Assembly: GCA_963971305.1 (NCBI GenBank)
Contig: OZ020313.1
Location: 56,616,203 to 56,680,202 of the forward strand
DNA length: 64,000 bases
Direction of reading: 5' to 3'
From: Arcuatula senhousia
Lineage: Eukaryota; Mollusca; Bivalvia; Mytilida; Mytilidae
The position numbers were made by a program, and so were the translations under genes. The notes under the pieces were generated by a model. That model saw only the letters and a list, made by a program, of their open reading frames with translations. It had not been told where the DNA came from and searched no databases. The first letter of the stretch is position 1. Every line of letters starts with the position of its first letter. This document shows, in pieces, positions 1 through 11,340 of the stretch.

Positions 1-756
1 TAGTTGTGAAGCTGTTGCAAGATGAAAATGATTTCAAGTTAAGAATATCTTTTTGTCGAATTCTTCAGGATCCACATTTGATCGACACCATTTCTAGAAT
101 AACAACATTCGTAATATTTCTGAACGCTGGATTTTATTTCCTTCATTATTTAAGTCAACAGAACTGAAAGAGAATTAGTAGTACAATTTGATGACCCTGC
201 AATGGAGCGGTGTTTGTATAGATTTTTATGTAATTTGGGATTCCAATAGAGGGATGGAATGTCATTATTGTGAGCACCAACAGAGAGCCCGAAGGAGGAT
301 ACTAGTATGACAGATTTGTAAATGTCAATTATTTCCTGCTTGGACAGTGTTGTAGCTGTGTATGTGTTCTATTGCTGGTACAACCAAACCCTAATTCAGC
401 TGTCAAGCAATCAATATAGTGTTTCTTGCACACAATAATGATGTTATTTGGTGCTTTGTCTGCAAGTTCTGTTTTAAACTTTTACTTGCAGGTTATTTCT
501 TTTGTTCAGTTCGAAGCTATGGTTTTCGACAATTTACTGCTAGACCTACATGTAGCAATTGACTTTTTCCTCTAGATTTTTTTCTCTACAAACTTTGACA
601 CTAAAACAAAAACCAAAAAATGCCAACTTTCATAACTGAGAAAAAAACTTGATATTAACGTCTATCATTGCCTGATGGTCTATCAGGTTTTTATGGATTT
701 TTTAGGCACTTGATATTTTAAAATCATTAATCTATTTTCCCCATTTTGTTTACAAT
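1..756. other. AT-rich non-coding stretch, no gene seen
   Basis: No ORF with recognisable similarity and no clear repeat boundary is visible. It leads directly into a reverse-transcriptase relic, so it may be degraded retroelement sequence, but I cannot show that. Confidence 0.4.
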
Positions 757-1068
757 ATGTTTCAAAGCTTTAAACGAGATGACTTCAACTTTCCAATCGT
801 CAACTCTCCTTTCTTGTGTAGCAACATTCCGTCCGCTCCAGCTTATGGAGTTTACGTATCTCAATTGATTCGTTACTTCAGAGCGTGCGGGACTTACATC
901 GATTTCCTTAGCAGAGCGACACGTCTGACGCAAAAATTGCTCACACAGGGTTATGTTGCTCCTCGGTTGCTGTCTTCACTCAAGAAATTTTACGGAAGAC
1001 ATCATGCACTTATAGACAAATATGGGATTTCGATCTCTCAGATGAGTGCAGATGTAAGTTTGTCATAG
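757..1068 (+). pseudogene. Reverse-transcriptase C-terminal relic (retroelement)
   Basis: The translated frame carries the block DDFNFPIVNSPFLCSN, then APAYGVYVSQLIRY, LTQKLLTQGYV and KKFYGRHHALIDKYGISISQM. These blocks recur on the minus strand at 17802-18180 and, more weakly, at 14381-14653 and 15780-15870. They belong to the region after the catalytic YIDD motif of one reverse-transcriptase family that is abundant in invertebrate genomes. Only about 100 codons remain, with no catalytic motif and no upstream domain, so it is a dead fragment. I cannot settle whether the family is Penelope-like or another retroelement class. Confidence 0.75.
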
Positions 1069-1240
1069 GGTTTTGTTTTGTATTCCTTTACCGGATTTGA
1101 CACGCTGAATGGTCTATTAGCAACGCGACGGGAACTGCTTACTCTTCCGGAACTCCTGAGTTCACTCTTGTTTCGACTGGAGTTTTGACATTCGAATACC
1201 CCATTGGTACCACTGCTTCTTTAAATTATTCGTTTAAATT
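1069..1240 (+). repeat. 3' tail of the reverse-transcriptase retroelement
   Basis: Follows the reverse-transcriptase relic directly. It contains CTTACTCTTCCGGA, ACTCTTGTTTCGACTGGAGT and GACATTCGAATACCCCATTG. The same words, in either orientation, recur at 12230-12480, 12630-12670, 13840-13890, 13985-14060, 17320-17500, 17500-17830 and, more weakly, 28440-28620. A multi-copy segment always near the same relics is best read as the untranslated 3' part of that element. Confidence 0.6.
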
Positions 1241-1327
1241 TCAAAATTGTTTAAATCCTAAGGTTCTTCCTACCACAGACATAGGTTGATCATCTAAGAA
1301 ATAATTTGGTTCCCCTGTTAGGTAATT
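1241..1327 (-). repeat. Left half of an interrupted copy of the 360-bp repeat
   Basis: Reverse complement of the segment around 12922-13020 (shared words CCTAAGGTTCTTCCTACC, ACATAGGTTGAT, TTTGGTTCCCC). The copy stops at 1327 and resumes at 11894, where the matching right half begins. The repeat has therefore been split by cluster 1. Confidence 0.85.
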
Positions 1328-1357
1328 AAGTCGCCCAAAACAAAGTTTGGGAGACTT
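1328..1357 (+). repeat. Type-G head hairpin (outermost element of cluster 1)
   Basis: AAGTCGCCCAAAAC, then AAA, then GTTTGGGAGACTT forms an imperfect stem. Its left arm AAGTCGCCCAAAA is the exact reverse complement of TTTTGGGCGACTT in the last tail of the cluster at 11848-11860. It marks the 5' end of the outermost element. Confidence 0.85.
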
Positions 1358-1384
1358 ATTGTTTTTGCACCGTTTCTTATTATT

Positions 1385-1417
1385 ATGTCCCCGACCACGA
1401 AGTGTCGTCGGGGACAT
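1385..1417 (+). repeat. Type-P' head hairpin
   Basis: ATGTCCCCGAC, then a CAC-GAA-GTG stem tip, then GTCGTCGGGGACAT. It is followed by TATTGTTTTTACTCCGTTTC; the spacer has ACTCC where type P has GCTCGG. The same head variant recurs at 58739 and 63463. By nesting it belongs with the atypical tail at 11375-11410, which has GGGGACAT and a different terminal hairpin. Confidence 0.8.
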
Positions 1418-1450
1418 ATTGTTTTTACTCCGTTTCTTATTTTTCTTCTT

Positions 1451-1628
1451 ATTATTATTATGTCCCCGAACACGAAGTGTCGGGGACATATTGTTTTTGC
1501 TCGGTTTCTTATTATTATTATGTCCCCGAACACGAAGTGTCGGGGACATATTGTTTTTGCTCGGTTTCTTATTATTATTATGTCCCCGAACACGAAGTGT
1601 CGGGGACATATTGTTTTTGCTCGGTTTC

Positions 1629-1666
<38 letters not shown>

Positions 1667-1680
1667 TTTCTCGGTATTCT
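1451..1680 (+). repeat. 60-bp tandem array of type-P heads and (TTA)n run
   Basis: Three copies of a 60-bp unit: a 30-nt hairpin at 1460-1489, 1520-1549 and 1580-1609, then TATTGTTTTTGCTCGGTTTC and a short TTA run. The copies are identical over the hairpin and spacer. They are followed by a (TTA)n run at about 1628-1666. The chance ORFs across this array are repeat artefacts. Confidence 0.9.
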
Positions 1681-2825
1681 GGATCGTGAACTTGTCCACC
1701 TCATTTTTTCGACATCTTTTAAGGTAGGAATCTGAAAATTCATAAATCAAGAGTATGGAATGGGAGATTGTGCTTTTTGTATTTTTCGCCGAAATCGAAC
1801 GACCCCATATAGGTCAAAAAAGGGCCTCAAAATGGCTCCTCGAAAACGAAGTTGAATTTTTCCTGGCATTTCTGATCCTGCAGGGGTAGGAAAAATTCCC
1901 TTATAGGTTAAGTGCGGATATACAATACCTTTCATTTAAAAAAAAAAATTTGAAAATCGGACTTACCGTTTTCAAAATTTTGCAAAAAATCGAAAATTAT
2001 TTTTTTTGTAATATTGAGTTATCTTTCTTTGTACCATATATTTTGTGATATTAATGAAAAAAATTCTCAACTTTGTAATTTCTTAATGAAAATTGGTTTA
2101 CAAGGTAATAGTGGTATGCCGAGTTCAATTTTGGAATCGAAATTTTTTTTTTGGGCCGCCATTTTAAAAATGGCCGCCATTTCCCGCCAAAATTAAAATT
2201 ACTCCGATTTTAATGAAAATTGGTATATAAGGTAATAGTGGTATGGCGAGTTGATTTTTGACATCAAAATTTTTTTTATCGTTGGCCATTTTCAAAATGG
2301 CCGCCGTTTCCCGCCAAAATTAAAGTTATTCTGATTTTGATGAAAATTGGTTTACAAGGTAATAGTGGTATGCCGAGTTCAATTTTGGAATCGAAATTTT
2401 TTTTGGGGCCGCCATTTTCAAAATGGCCGCCATTTCCCGCCAAAATTAAAATTACTCCGATTTTAATGAAAATTGGTATATAAGGTAATAGTGGTATGGC
2501 AAGTTGATTTTTGACATCAAACTTTTTTTTATCGTCGGCCATTTTCAAAATGGCCGCCGTTTCCCGCCAAAAATAAATTTACTCAGATTTTAACGAAAAT
2601 TGGTACATAAGGTAATATATGTATGGTGAGTTGATTTTTGACATCGAAATATTTTTATTGTCGGCCATTTTAAAACTGGCCGCCGTTTCCCGCCAAAATT
2701 AAACTTACTCCTATTTTGATGAAAATTGGATAAATTAAGTTATCTCAGATGCCAAGAGACATTGACAAAGAGGGGTACGTGAGGGGACATTTTTGTGACT
2801 CGCTTGCGATCACAATTAGAACTAG
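1580..2825 (+). mobile_element. Type-P element, innermost, first body
   Basis: Head hairpin 1580-1609, (TTA)n, then a body starting TCTCGGTATTCTGG near 1670. About five tandem units of roughly 127 bp follow (recurring GGTAATAGTGGTATG at about 2103, 2231, 2358, 2484, with a GGTAATATATGTATG variant at 2611). Most units hold the palindrome GGCCATTTTCAAAATGGCC. The tail has GGGGACAT at 2783-2790, hairpin TGTGACTCGC/GCGATCACA at 2794-2814 and CTAG at 2822-2825. About 1.25 kb; non-coding. Confidence 0.8.
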
Positions 2826-2845
2826 TTATTATTATTATTATTATT

Positions 2846-4920
2846 ATGTCCCCGAACACGAAGTGTCGGGGACATATTGTTTTTGCTCGGTTTCTTATTA
2901 TTATTATTATTATTATGTCCCCGAACACGAAGTGTCGGGGACATATTGTTTTTGCTCGGTTTCTTATTATTATTATTATTATTATTATTATTCTCGGTAT
3001 TCTGGACCGTGAACTTGTCCACCTCATTTTTTCGACATCTTTTAAGGTAGGAAGCTGAATCTTCATATATCAAGAGTATGGAATGGGAGATTGTGCTTTT
3101 TGTATTTTTCGTCGAAATCGAACGACCCCTTATAGGTAAAAAAAAGGCCTCAAAATGGCTCCTCGAAACCGAAGTTGAATTTTCACCTGGCATTTCTGAA
3201 CCAACTGAGGTAGGAAAAATTTCTTTATAGGTTAAGTGCGGACTTTTAATACCTTTCATTTAAAAAAAAATTTTGAAAATCGGACATACCGTTTTCAAAA
3301 TTTTGCAAAAAAACGAAATTTAATTTTTTTGTCAAATTGAGTTATCTTTCTTTGTTCAGCATATTTTGTCATAGTAATGTAAAAATTCTCAACTTTGTTA
3401 TTTCTTATTGAAAATTGGTTTACAAGGTAAAAGTGGTATGCAAAGTTCATTTTTGGTATCGAAATTTTTTTTTTGCGGCCATTTTCAAAATGGCGGCTTA
3501 AATTTCCCGCCAAAATTTAAACTTGCTCCGATTTTGATGAAAATTGGTATATAAGGTAATAGTGGTATGGCGAGATGATTTTTGACATCAAAATTTTTAT
3601 ATCGTCGGCCATTTTCAAAATGACCGCCTTTTCCCGCCAAAATTAAAGTTACTCCGATTTTGACGAAAATTGGTATATAAAGTAATAGTGGTATGGCGAG
3701 TTGATTTTTGACATAATTTTTTTTTATTGTCGGCCATTTTCAAAATGGCCGCCGTTTCCCACCAAAAATCAAAGTTACTCCGATTTTAATGAAAATTGGT
3801 ATATAAGGTTATTGTGGTATGGCAAGTTTATTTTTGACATCAAAAATTTTTTATCGTTGGCCATTTTCAAAATGGCCGCCGTTGATGAAAATTGGTATAT
3901 TAGGTATTTTCAAATGCCCAAACACATATTGACAAAGAGGGGTACGTGAGGGGACATGTATGTGACTCGCTTGCGATCACAATTAGAACTAGTTATTATT
4001 ATTATTATTATTATTTTTCTCGGTATTCTGGATCGTGAACTTGTCCACCTCATTTTTTCGACATCTTTTAAGGTAGGAAGCTGAAAATTCATAAATCAAG
4101 AGTATGGAATGGGAGATTGTGCTTTTTGTATTTTTCGCCGAAATCGAACGACCCCATATAGGTAAAAAAAGGGCCTCAAAATGGCTCCTCGAAACCGAAG
4201 TTGAATTTTTCCTGGCATTTCTGATCCGGCAGGGGTAGGAAAAATTCCCTTAAAGGTTAAGTGCGGATATACAATACCTTTCATTTAAAAAAAAAATTTT
4301 GAAAATCGGACTTACCGTTTTCAAAATTTTGCAAAAAATCGAAAATTATTTTTTTTGTAAGATTGAGTTATCTTTCTTTGTACCATATATTTTGTGATAT
4401 TAATGAAAATAATTCTCAACTTTGTTATTTCTTAATGAAAATTGGTATATAAGGTAATAGTGGTATGGCGAGTTGATTTTTGACATCAAATTTTTTTTAT
4501 CGTCGGCCATTTTCAAAATGGCCGCCATTTCCCGCCAAAATTAAAGTTATTCTGATTTTGATGAAAATTGGTTTTCAAGGTAATAGTGGTATGGCAAGTT
4601 GATTTTTGACATCAAAATTTTTTTTATCGTCGGCCATTTTCAAAATGGCCGCCGTTTCCCGCCAAAATTAAATTTACTCAGATTTTAACGAAAATTGGTA
4701 TATAAGGTAATAGTTGTATGGCGAGTTGATTTTTGACATCGAAATATTTTCATTGTCGGCCATTTTAAAAATGGTCGCCGTTTCCCGCCAAAATTAAACT
4801 TACTCCTATTTTGATGAAAATTGGATAAATTAAGTTATCTCAAATGCCAAGAGACATTGACAAAGAGGGGTACGTGAGGGGACATTTTTGTGACTCGCTT
4901 GCGATCACAATTAGAACTAG
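2846..4920 (+). mobile_element. Type-P element interrupted by the 2915-3992 element
   Basis: Head 2846-2875. Its body is displaced to 4015-4870 by the nested copy. Tail arm GGGGACAT is at 4878-4885, hairpin 4889-4909, CTAG 4917-4920. It lies after the tail at 2825, in TTA sequence belonging to older copies. Confidence 0.75.
2915..3992 (+). mobile_element. Type-P element
   Basis: Head 2915-2944, body from about 2992, tail arm GGGGACAT at 3950-3957, terminal hairpin 3961-3981, CTAG 3989-3992. It lies inside the (TTA)n of the element opened at 2846. The body carries the palindromic GGCCATTTTCAAAATGG repeat units. Confidence 0.8.
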
Positions 4921-6214
4921 TTATTATTATTTTTCTCGGTATTCTGGACCGTGAACTTGTCCACCTCATTTTTTCGACATCTTTTAAGGTAGGAAGCTGA
5001 AACTTCATAAATCAAGAGTATGTAATGGGAGATTGTGCTTTTTGTATTTTTCGCCCAAATCGAATGACCCCTTATAGGTCAAAAAAGGGCCTCAAAATGG
5101 CTCCTCGAAACCGAAGTTGAATTTCTACCTGGCATTTCTGATCCGGCAGGGGTAGGACAAATTCCTTTAAAGGGTAAGTGTAGACTTTTAATACCTTTCA
5201 TTTAAAAAAAGAATTTTGAAAATCGGACTTACGGTTCTCAAAATTTTGCAAAATATCGAAATTTAATTTTTTTGTCAAATTGAGTTATCTTTCTTGGAAC
5301 AATATATATTGTAATAGTAATGTAAAAATTCTTAACTTTGTTATTTCTTAATGAAAATTGGTTTACAAGGTAATAGTGGTATGCCGAGTTCATTTTTGGT
5401 ATCGATAAAATTTTTTGGCGGCCATTTTTAAAATGGCGGCTAAAATAGCCGCCATTTTCCCGCCAAAACTTAAACTTGCTCCAATTTTTATGAAAATTGA
5501 TATATAAGGCATTAGTGGTATGGCGAGTTGATTTTTGACATCAAAATTTTTTTATTGTCGGCCATTTTCAAAATGGCCGCCGTTTCCCGCCAAAATTAAA
5601 GTAACTCTGATTTTGATGAAAATTGGTATATAAGGTAAAAGTGGTATGGCGAGTTGATTTTTGACATCAAAATTTTTTTATCGTCGGCCATTTTCAAAAT
5701 GGCCGCCGTTTCCCGCCAAAATTAAAGTTACTCTGATTTTGATGAAATTTGGTATATAAGGTAATAGTGGTATGGCGAGTTGATTTTTGACATTAAAATT
5801 TTTATTTCGTCGGCCATTTACAAAATGGCCGCCGTTTCCCGCCAAAATCAAAGTTACTCTGATTTTGATGCAAATTGGTATATAAGGTAAAAGTGGTATG
5901 GCGAACTTATTTTTTACATTAAATTTTTTTTAGCGTCAGCCATTTTCAAAATGGCCGCCATTTCCCGCCAAAATTAAACTTACTCCTATTTTGATGAAAA
6001 TTGGATATAATAAGTTATCTCAAATGCTAAGAGACATTGACAAACAGGGGTACGTGAGGGGACATTTTTGTGACTCGCTTGCGATCACAATTAGAACTAG
6101 TTATTATTAAGTCGCCCAAAACAAAGTTTGGGAGACTTATTGTTTTTGCACCGTTTCTTATTATTATGTCCCCGAACACGAAGTGTCGGGGACATATTGT
6201 TTTTGCTCGGTTTC

Positions 6215-6243
<29 letters not shown>

Positions 6244-6245
<2 letters not shown>

Positions 6246-6292
6246 GTCCCCGAACACGAAGTGTCGGGGACATATTGTTTTTGCTCGGTTTC

Positions 6293-6330
<38 letters not shown>

Positions 6331-7677
6331 TTTCTCGGTATTCTGGACCGTGAACTTGTCCACCTCATTTTTTCGACATCTTTTAAGGTAGTAAGCTGAA
6401 TCTTCATATATCAAGAGTATGGAATGGGAAATTGTGCTTTTTGTATTTTTCGTCGAAATCAAACGACCCCTTATAGGTCAAAAAAGGGCCTCAAAATGGC
6501 TCCTCGAAACCGAAGTTGAATTTTACCTGGCATTTCTGATCTGGCAGGGGTAGGAATAATTCCTTTATAGGTTAAGTGCGGATATTATATACCTTTCATT
6601 TAAAAAAAAAATTTTGAAAATCGGACTTACCGTTTTCAAAATTTTGCAAAAAATCGAAAATTATTTTTTTTGTAAGATTGAGTTATCTTTCTTTGTATTT
6701 TGTATTTTGTAATAGTAATGTAAAAATTCTCAACTTTGTTATTTTTAATGAAAATTGTTTTACAAGGTGATAGTGGTATGCCGAGTTCATTGTTGGTATC
6801 GAAAATTTTTTTTGGCGGCCATTTTCAAAATGGCGGCTAAAATGGCCGCCATTTTCCCGCCAAAATTTAAAGTTACTCCGATTTTGATGAAAATTGGTAT
6901 ATAAGGTAATAGTGGTATGCCGATCTGATTTTTTACATCAAAATTTTTTTATCGTCGGCCATTTTCAAAATGGCTGCCGTTTCCCGCCAAAATTTAAAAT
7001 TACTCAGATTTTAATGAAAATTGGTATATAAGGTAATAGTGGTATGGCGATTTGATTTTTGACATTAAAAATTTTTCATCGTCGGCCATTTCCAAAATGG
7101 CCGCCGTTTCCCGCCAAAATTATAATAACTCAGATTTTAATGAAAATTGGTATTCAAGGTAATAGTGGTATGGCGAGATAATTTTTGACATCAAAAATTT
7201 TTTATTGTCGGCCATTTTCAAAAAGGTTGCCATTTCCCGCCAAAATCAGACTTGCTTCGATTTTAATGAAAATCAATATACAGGGTAATTGTGGTATGGG
7301 GAGTTCATTTTTAGCATCAAATTTTGTTTATGGTCTGATGCAACAGATTTTGGATGCGACTGTGTGACTCTTCTCGAACATATGAGATTAAGGGAGAATA
7401 ATATCTTATATGGATGTCAACCAAAAGCTTCTCCGTAACGTTCTTAGCATTTCATTGAAGAGTGGCTCCATTGTGGAGGACGAGAGCGGTAGTTATGCTC
7501 GCTAGTCACCACAATAGTTTACAAGTACGCTACCAATGCTTGTAAAAAGGGTGCTTCAATGGAATGATAAGGGCGTCATTGCTTAAACAGGGTTCCCACA
7601 AAAGCCAGAAATATTGACAAAGAGGGGTACGTGAGGGGACATGTATGTGACTCGCTTGCGATCACAATTAGAACTAG
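6244..7677 (+). mobile_element. Type-P element, long form with unique 3' segment
   Basis: Head 6244-6273, (TTA)n, body from about 6331, tail arm GGGGACAT 7635-7642, hairpin 7646-7666, CTAG 7674-7677. Unlike most type-P copies, its last 0.4 kb (about 7246-7630) is non-repetitive. That segment is shared almost unchanged with the element ending at 10213. Confidence 0.8.
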
Positions 7678-7688
7678 TTATTATTATT

Positions 7689-8746
7689 AAGTCGCCCAAA
7701 ACAAAGTTTGGGAGACTTATTGTTTTTGCACCGTTTCTTATTATTATTATTAAGTCGCCCAAAACAAAGTTTGGGAGACTTATTGTTTTTGCACCGTTTC
7801 TTATTATTATTATTATTATTATTATTCTTCTGATTCTTTATCGTAAAGTTGTCCTCCCTAATTCAAGAAAATGGTTCAAGGAAATTGAATAACACTTGTT
7901 GGATTGGATAGTGGGTCACTCAAAGGCGTGTAATCAAGTTACGAAATTTTCAAGATGGCCGCCGTTTCAAAATGGCGGCCGTCCGAAAAAGTGGGCGGAA
8001 ATTTTTTTTTCATCGGATCGTCTTGAAAATTGGACATCTGGGTAAAGCGGGTATGCTGAATTCAAATCTGCGACCGGATTTGAAATCCGACTTCCGGTTT
8101 CAAAATGGCGGCTATTTTACTACACCCGCCCCCCTTAAAAATGTGAACTTTGTCCGATTTCAATGAAATTTGACTTCTATACATATTTTATTGTACTGAA
8201 AGGGAAGAAAAAGTATCCAAGGCGATTTTGGGCGACTTGTGTGTTGGCATCCCAACACAAATTATAGCTAGTTATTATTATTTTTCTTATTATTATTATT
8301 ATTCTTCTGATTCTTTATCGAGAATTTGTCCTCCCTAATACAAGAAAACGGTTAAAGGAAATTGAATAACACTTGTTGGATAGGATAGTGGGTCACTCAA
8401 AGTTGTGTAATGCACTTTTAAAATTTTCAAAATGGCCGCCGTTTCAAAATGGCGGCCATCGGAAAAAGTGGGCGGAAATTTTTTTTTCATCGGATCGTCT
8501 TGAAAATTGGTCATCTGGGTAAAACGGGTATGCTGAGCTCAAATCTGCGACCGGATTTGGAATCCGACTTACGGTTTCAAAATGGCGGCCATTTTACTAC
8601 ACCCGCCCCCCTAAAAACGTCAACTTTGTCCGACTTCAACGAATTTTGATTTCTAGACTTATTTTGATGCACTGATTTGAATGGAACTCTATCCAAGGCG
8701 ATTTTGGGCGACTTGTGTGTTGGCATCCCAACACAATTATACCTAG
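7689..8746 (+). mobile_element. Type-G element interrupted by the 7752-8271 element
   Basis: Head 7689-7718. Its body (TTCTTCTGATTC near 8303) was displaced by the nested type-G copy. Tail TTTTGGGCGACTT 8702-8714, hairpin 8716-8735, CTAG 8743-8746. Confidence 0.75.
7752..8271 (+). mobile_element. Type-G element, compact intact copy (520 bp)
   Basis: Head AAGTCGCCC..GACTT 7752-7781, (TTA)n, body starting TTCTTCTGATTCTTTATCG near 7825. The body has GATGGCCGCCGTTTCAAAATGG and a CCCGCCCCCCTT block. Tail: TTTTGGGCGACTT 8226-8238, hairpin TGTGTTGG-CATC-CCAACACA 8240-8259, CTAG 8268-8271. A good reference copy of this subfamily. Confidence 0.85.
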
Positions 8747-10671
8747 TTATTATTATTTTTCTCGGTATTCTGGACCGTGAACTTGTCCACCTCATTTTTT
8801 CGACATCTTTTAAGGTAGGAAGCTGAATCTTCATATATCAAGAGTATGGAATGGGAGATTGTGCTTTTTGTATTTTTCGTCGAAATCGAACGACCCCTTA
8901 TAGGTAAAAAAAGGGCCTCAAAATGGCTCCTCGAAACCGATGTTGAATTTTTACCTGGCATTTCTGATCCGGCAGAGATAGGACAAATTCCTTTATGGGG
9001 TAAGTGTGGACTTTCAATACCTTTCATTTAAAAAAAAAATTTTGAAAATCGGACTTACGGTTTTCAAAATTTTGCAAAAAATCGAAATTTAATTTTTTTG
9101 TCATATTGAGTTATCTTTCTTTGTACCTTGTATTTTGTAATAGTAATGTATAAATTCTCAATTCTTAATGAAAATTGGTTTACAAGGTAATAGTGGTATG
9201 CCGAGTTCATTTTTGGTATCGAAAATTTTTTTTGGCGGCCATTTTCAAAATGGCGGCTTAAATTTCCCACCAAAATTTAAACTTGCTCCGATTTTGATGA
9301 AAATTGGTATATAAGGTAATAGTGGTATGGCGAGATGATTTTTGACATCAAAATTTTTCTATCGTCGGCCATTTTCAAAATGGCCGCCATTTCCCGCCAA
9401 AATTAAAGTTACTCCGATTTTGACGAAAATTGGTATATAAGGTAATAGTGGTATGGTGAGATGATTTTTGACATCGGATTTTTTTTTATAGTCGGCCATT
9501 TTCAAAATGGCCACCGTTTTCCGCCAAAATTAAAGTTACACCAATTTTGATGAAAATCGGTATTTGAGGTAATAGTGGTATGCTGAGTTGATTTTCGGAA
9601 TGAATTTTTTTTTATCGTCGGCCATTTTCTAAATGGCCGCCGTTTTCCGCCAAAATTAAAGTAACTCTGATTTTCATGAAAACTCGTATATAAGGTAACA
9701 GTGGTATGGCGAGTTGATTTTTGACATTGAAATTTATTTATGGTCGGCCATTTTCAAAATGGCCACTGTTTCCCGCCAAAATTAAACTTACTCCGATTTT
9801 AATGAAAATTAATATACAGGGTAATTGTGGTATGGGGAGTTCATTTTTAGCATCAAATTTTGTTTATGGTCCGATGCAACAGCTTTTGGATGCGACTGTG
9901 TGATTCTTCTCGACTATATGAGATTAAGGGAGAATAATATCTCATATGGATGTCAACCAAAAGCTTCTCCGTAACGTTTTTAGCATTTCATTGAAGAGTG
10001 GCTCCATTGTAGAGGACGAGAGCGGTAGTTATGCTCGCTAGTCACTACAATAGTTTACAAGTACGCTACCAATGCTTGTAAAAAGGGTGCTTCAATGGAA
10101 TGATAAGGGCGTCATTGCTTAAACAGGGTTCCCACAAAAGCCAGAAATATTGTCAAAGAGGGGTACGTGAGGGGACATGTATGTGACTCGCTTGCGATCA
10201 CAATTAGAACTAGTTATTATTATTATTCTTCTGATTCTTAATCGTAAAGCTGTCCTCCCTAATACAAGAAAACGGTTCAAGGAAATTGAATAACACTTGT
10301 TGGATTGGATAGTGGGTTACCTAAAGGCGTGCAATGAAGTTTTGAAATTTTCAAGATGGCCGCCGTTTCAAAATGGCGGCCATCGGAAAAGTGGGCGGAA
10401 ATTTTTTTTTCATTGGATCGTTTTGAAAATTGGTCATCTGGGTAAAACAGGTATGCTGAATTCAAATCTGCGACCAGATTTGAAATCCGACTTACGGTTT
10501 CAAAATGGCGGCCATTTTACTACACCCGCCCCCCTTAAAAATGTGAACTTTGTCCGATTTCAATGAAATTTGATTTCTATACATATTTTATTGTACTGAA
10601 TGGGAAGAAATAGTATCCAAGGCGATTTTGGGCGACTTGTGTGTTGGCATCCCAACACAAATTATAGCTAG

Positions 10672-11340
10672 TTCTTTTTTCTTTTTCTTCCGTCAACCTG
10701 ATACACGAACTTGTCCGGAGTTGTTCTCGGAAATGGGTGGACCGATCGATCTGAAACTTGGAGGGGTGATAGGTCTCAAGGTCCTACTGAATGTTTTTGC
10801 GTTTAGAATTTCAAAATGGCCGCCATTTCCAAGATGGCCGCCAAAAACCGAAAAATTATTACCTTCATTTTCTCGAAAACCACTTAATGAAATTCAACGA
10901 AACTTGGTATACATGTTCAGGAACATAATTGGAAATTTTTTGGCCAAAAACAAATTTCGCGAGTGGCGGCCATTTTGAAAAATGGCCGAAAAACGTCGAA
11001 AAGTGTAAACATTGTCCGATTTCAACAAAACTTGGTATACAGGGTATATGGGTGATGGCGACTCACGGCGCATTGTCAGAATTTCCGTATTGGTCGCCAT
11101 TTTCAAGATGGCCGCCGAAAATGGCGAAAAATGTAAACATTGTCCGATTTCAACGAAACTTGGTATACAGGGTATATGGGTGATGGCGACTCAAGGCGCA
11201 TTGTTAGAATATCCATAATGGCCGCCTTTTTCAAGATGGCCGCCAAAAATCAAGACAAATATAAACATTGTTCTATTTTAACGAAACTTGGTATACAGGA
11301 TATATGGGTGATGGCGACTCACAGCGCATTGTCAAAATTC
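10672..11340 (+). repeat. Body with about 128-bp tandem units
   Basis: CGATTTCAACRAAACTTGGTATACAGGGTATATGGGTGATGGCGACTC recurs from about 11017, 11146 and, diverged, 11274. Each unit also has a C/GATGGCCGCC word. Overlapping small ORFs here are products of the repeat. Confidence 0.8.

Larger units (their letters stand above)
1520..6100 (+). mobile_element. Type-P element containing the nested copies to 4920
   Basis: By last-in-first-out pairing the head at 1520-1549 belongs to the body at 4931-6055 and the tail at 6058-6100 (GGGGACAT 6058-6065, hairpin 6069-6089, CTAG 6097-6100). The head at 1460 is an equally possible partner because the two heads are identical. Confidence 0.6.
6166..10213 (+). 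mobile_element. Type-P element, long form, containing later insertions
   Basis: Head 6166-6195; body 8757-10165; tail arm GGGGACAT 10171-10178, hairpin 10182-10202, CTAG 10210-10213. Its unique 3' segment (about 9780-10165) nearly duplicates 7246-7630 of the element nested inside it. Confidence 0.7.
6109..10671 (+). mobile_element. Type-G element containing the two long type-P copies
   Basis: Head 6109-6138. Type-G body at 10225-10620 starts TTCTTCTGATTC. Tail TTTTGGGCGACTT 10626-10638 with hairpin and CTAG 10668-10671. Everything between 6166 and 10213 is nested in its TTA run. Confidence 0.7.

Noticed and set aside
1380..1680. CRISPR-like array (regular 60-bp hairpin repeats)
   Set aside because: Spacers are the same TTA/TTTC sequence, not unique. 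The host is an animal genome, and the repeats are element heads.
1241..1750. Long overlapping ORFs on both strands with poly-Asn, poly-Ile, poly-Tyr or poly-Leu
   Set aside because: They are translations of (TTA)n and the 60-bp head array in several frames. The same happens at 2740-3259, 6027-6462 and 58564-59116. No start context or family similarity.
7972..8166. Recurrent ~64-codon ORF (MAA..SGRKFFFHRIVLKIGHLGK) in many G elements
   Set aside because: It repeats because the G body repeats. Copies differ by frameshifts, its start is the GGCGGCC core palindrome, and no domain is recognisable.
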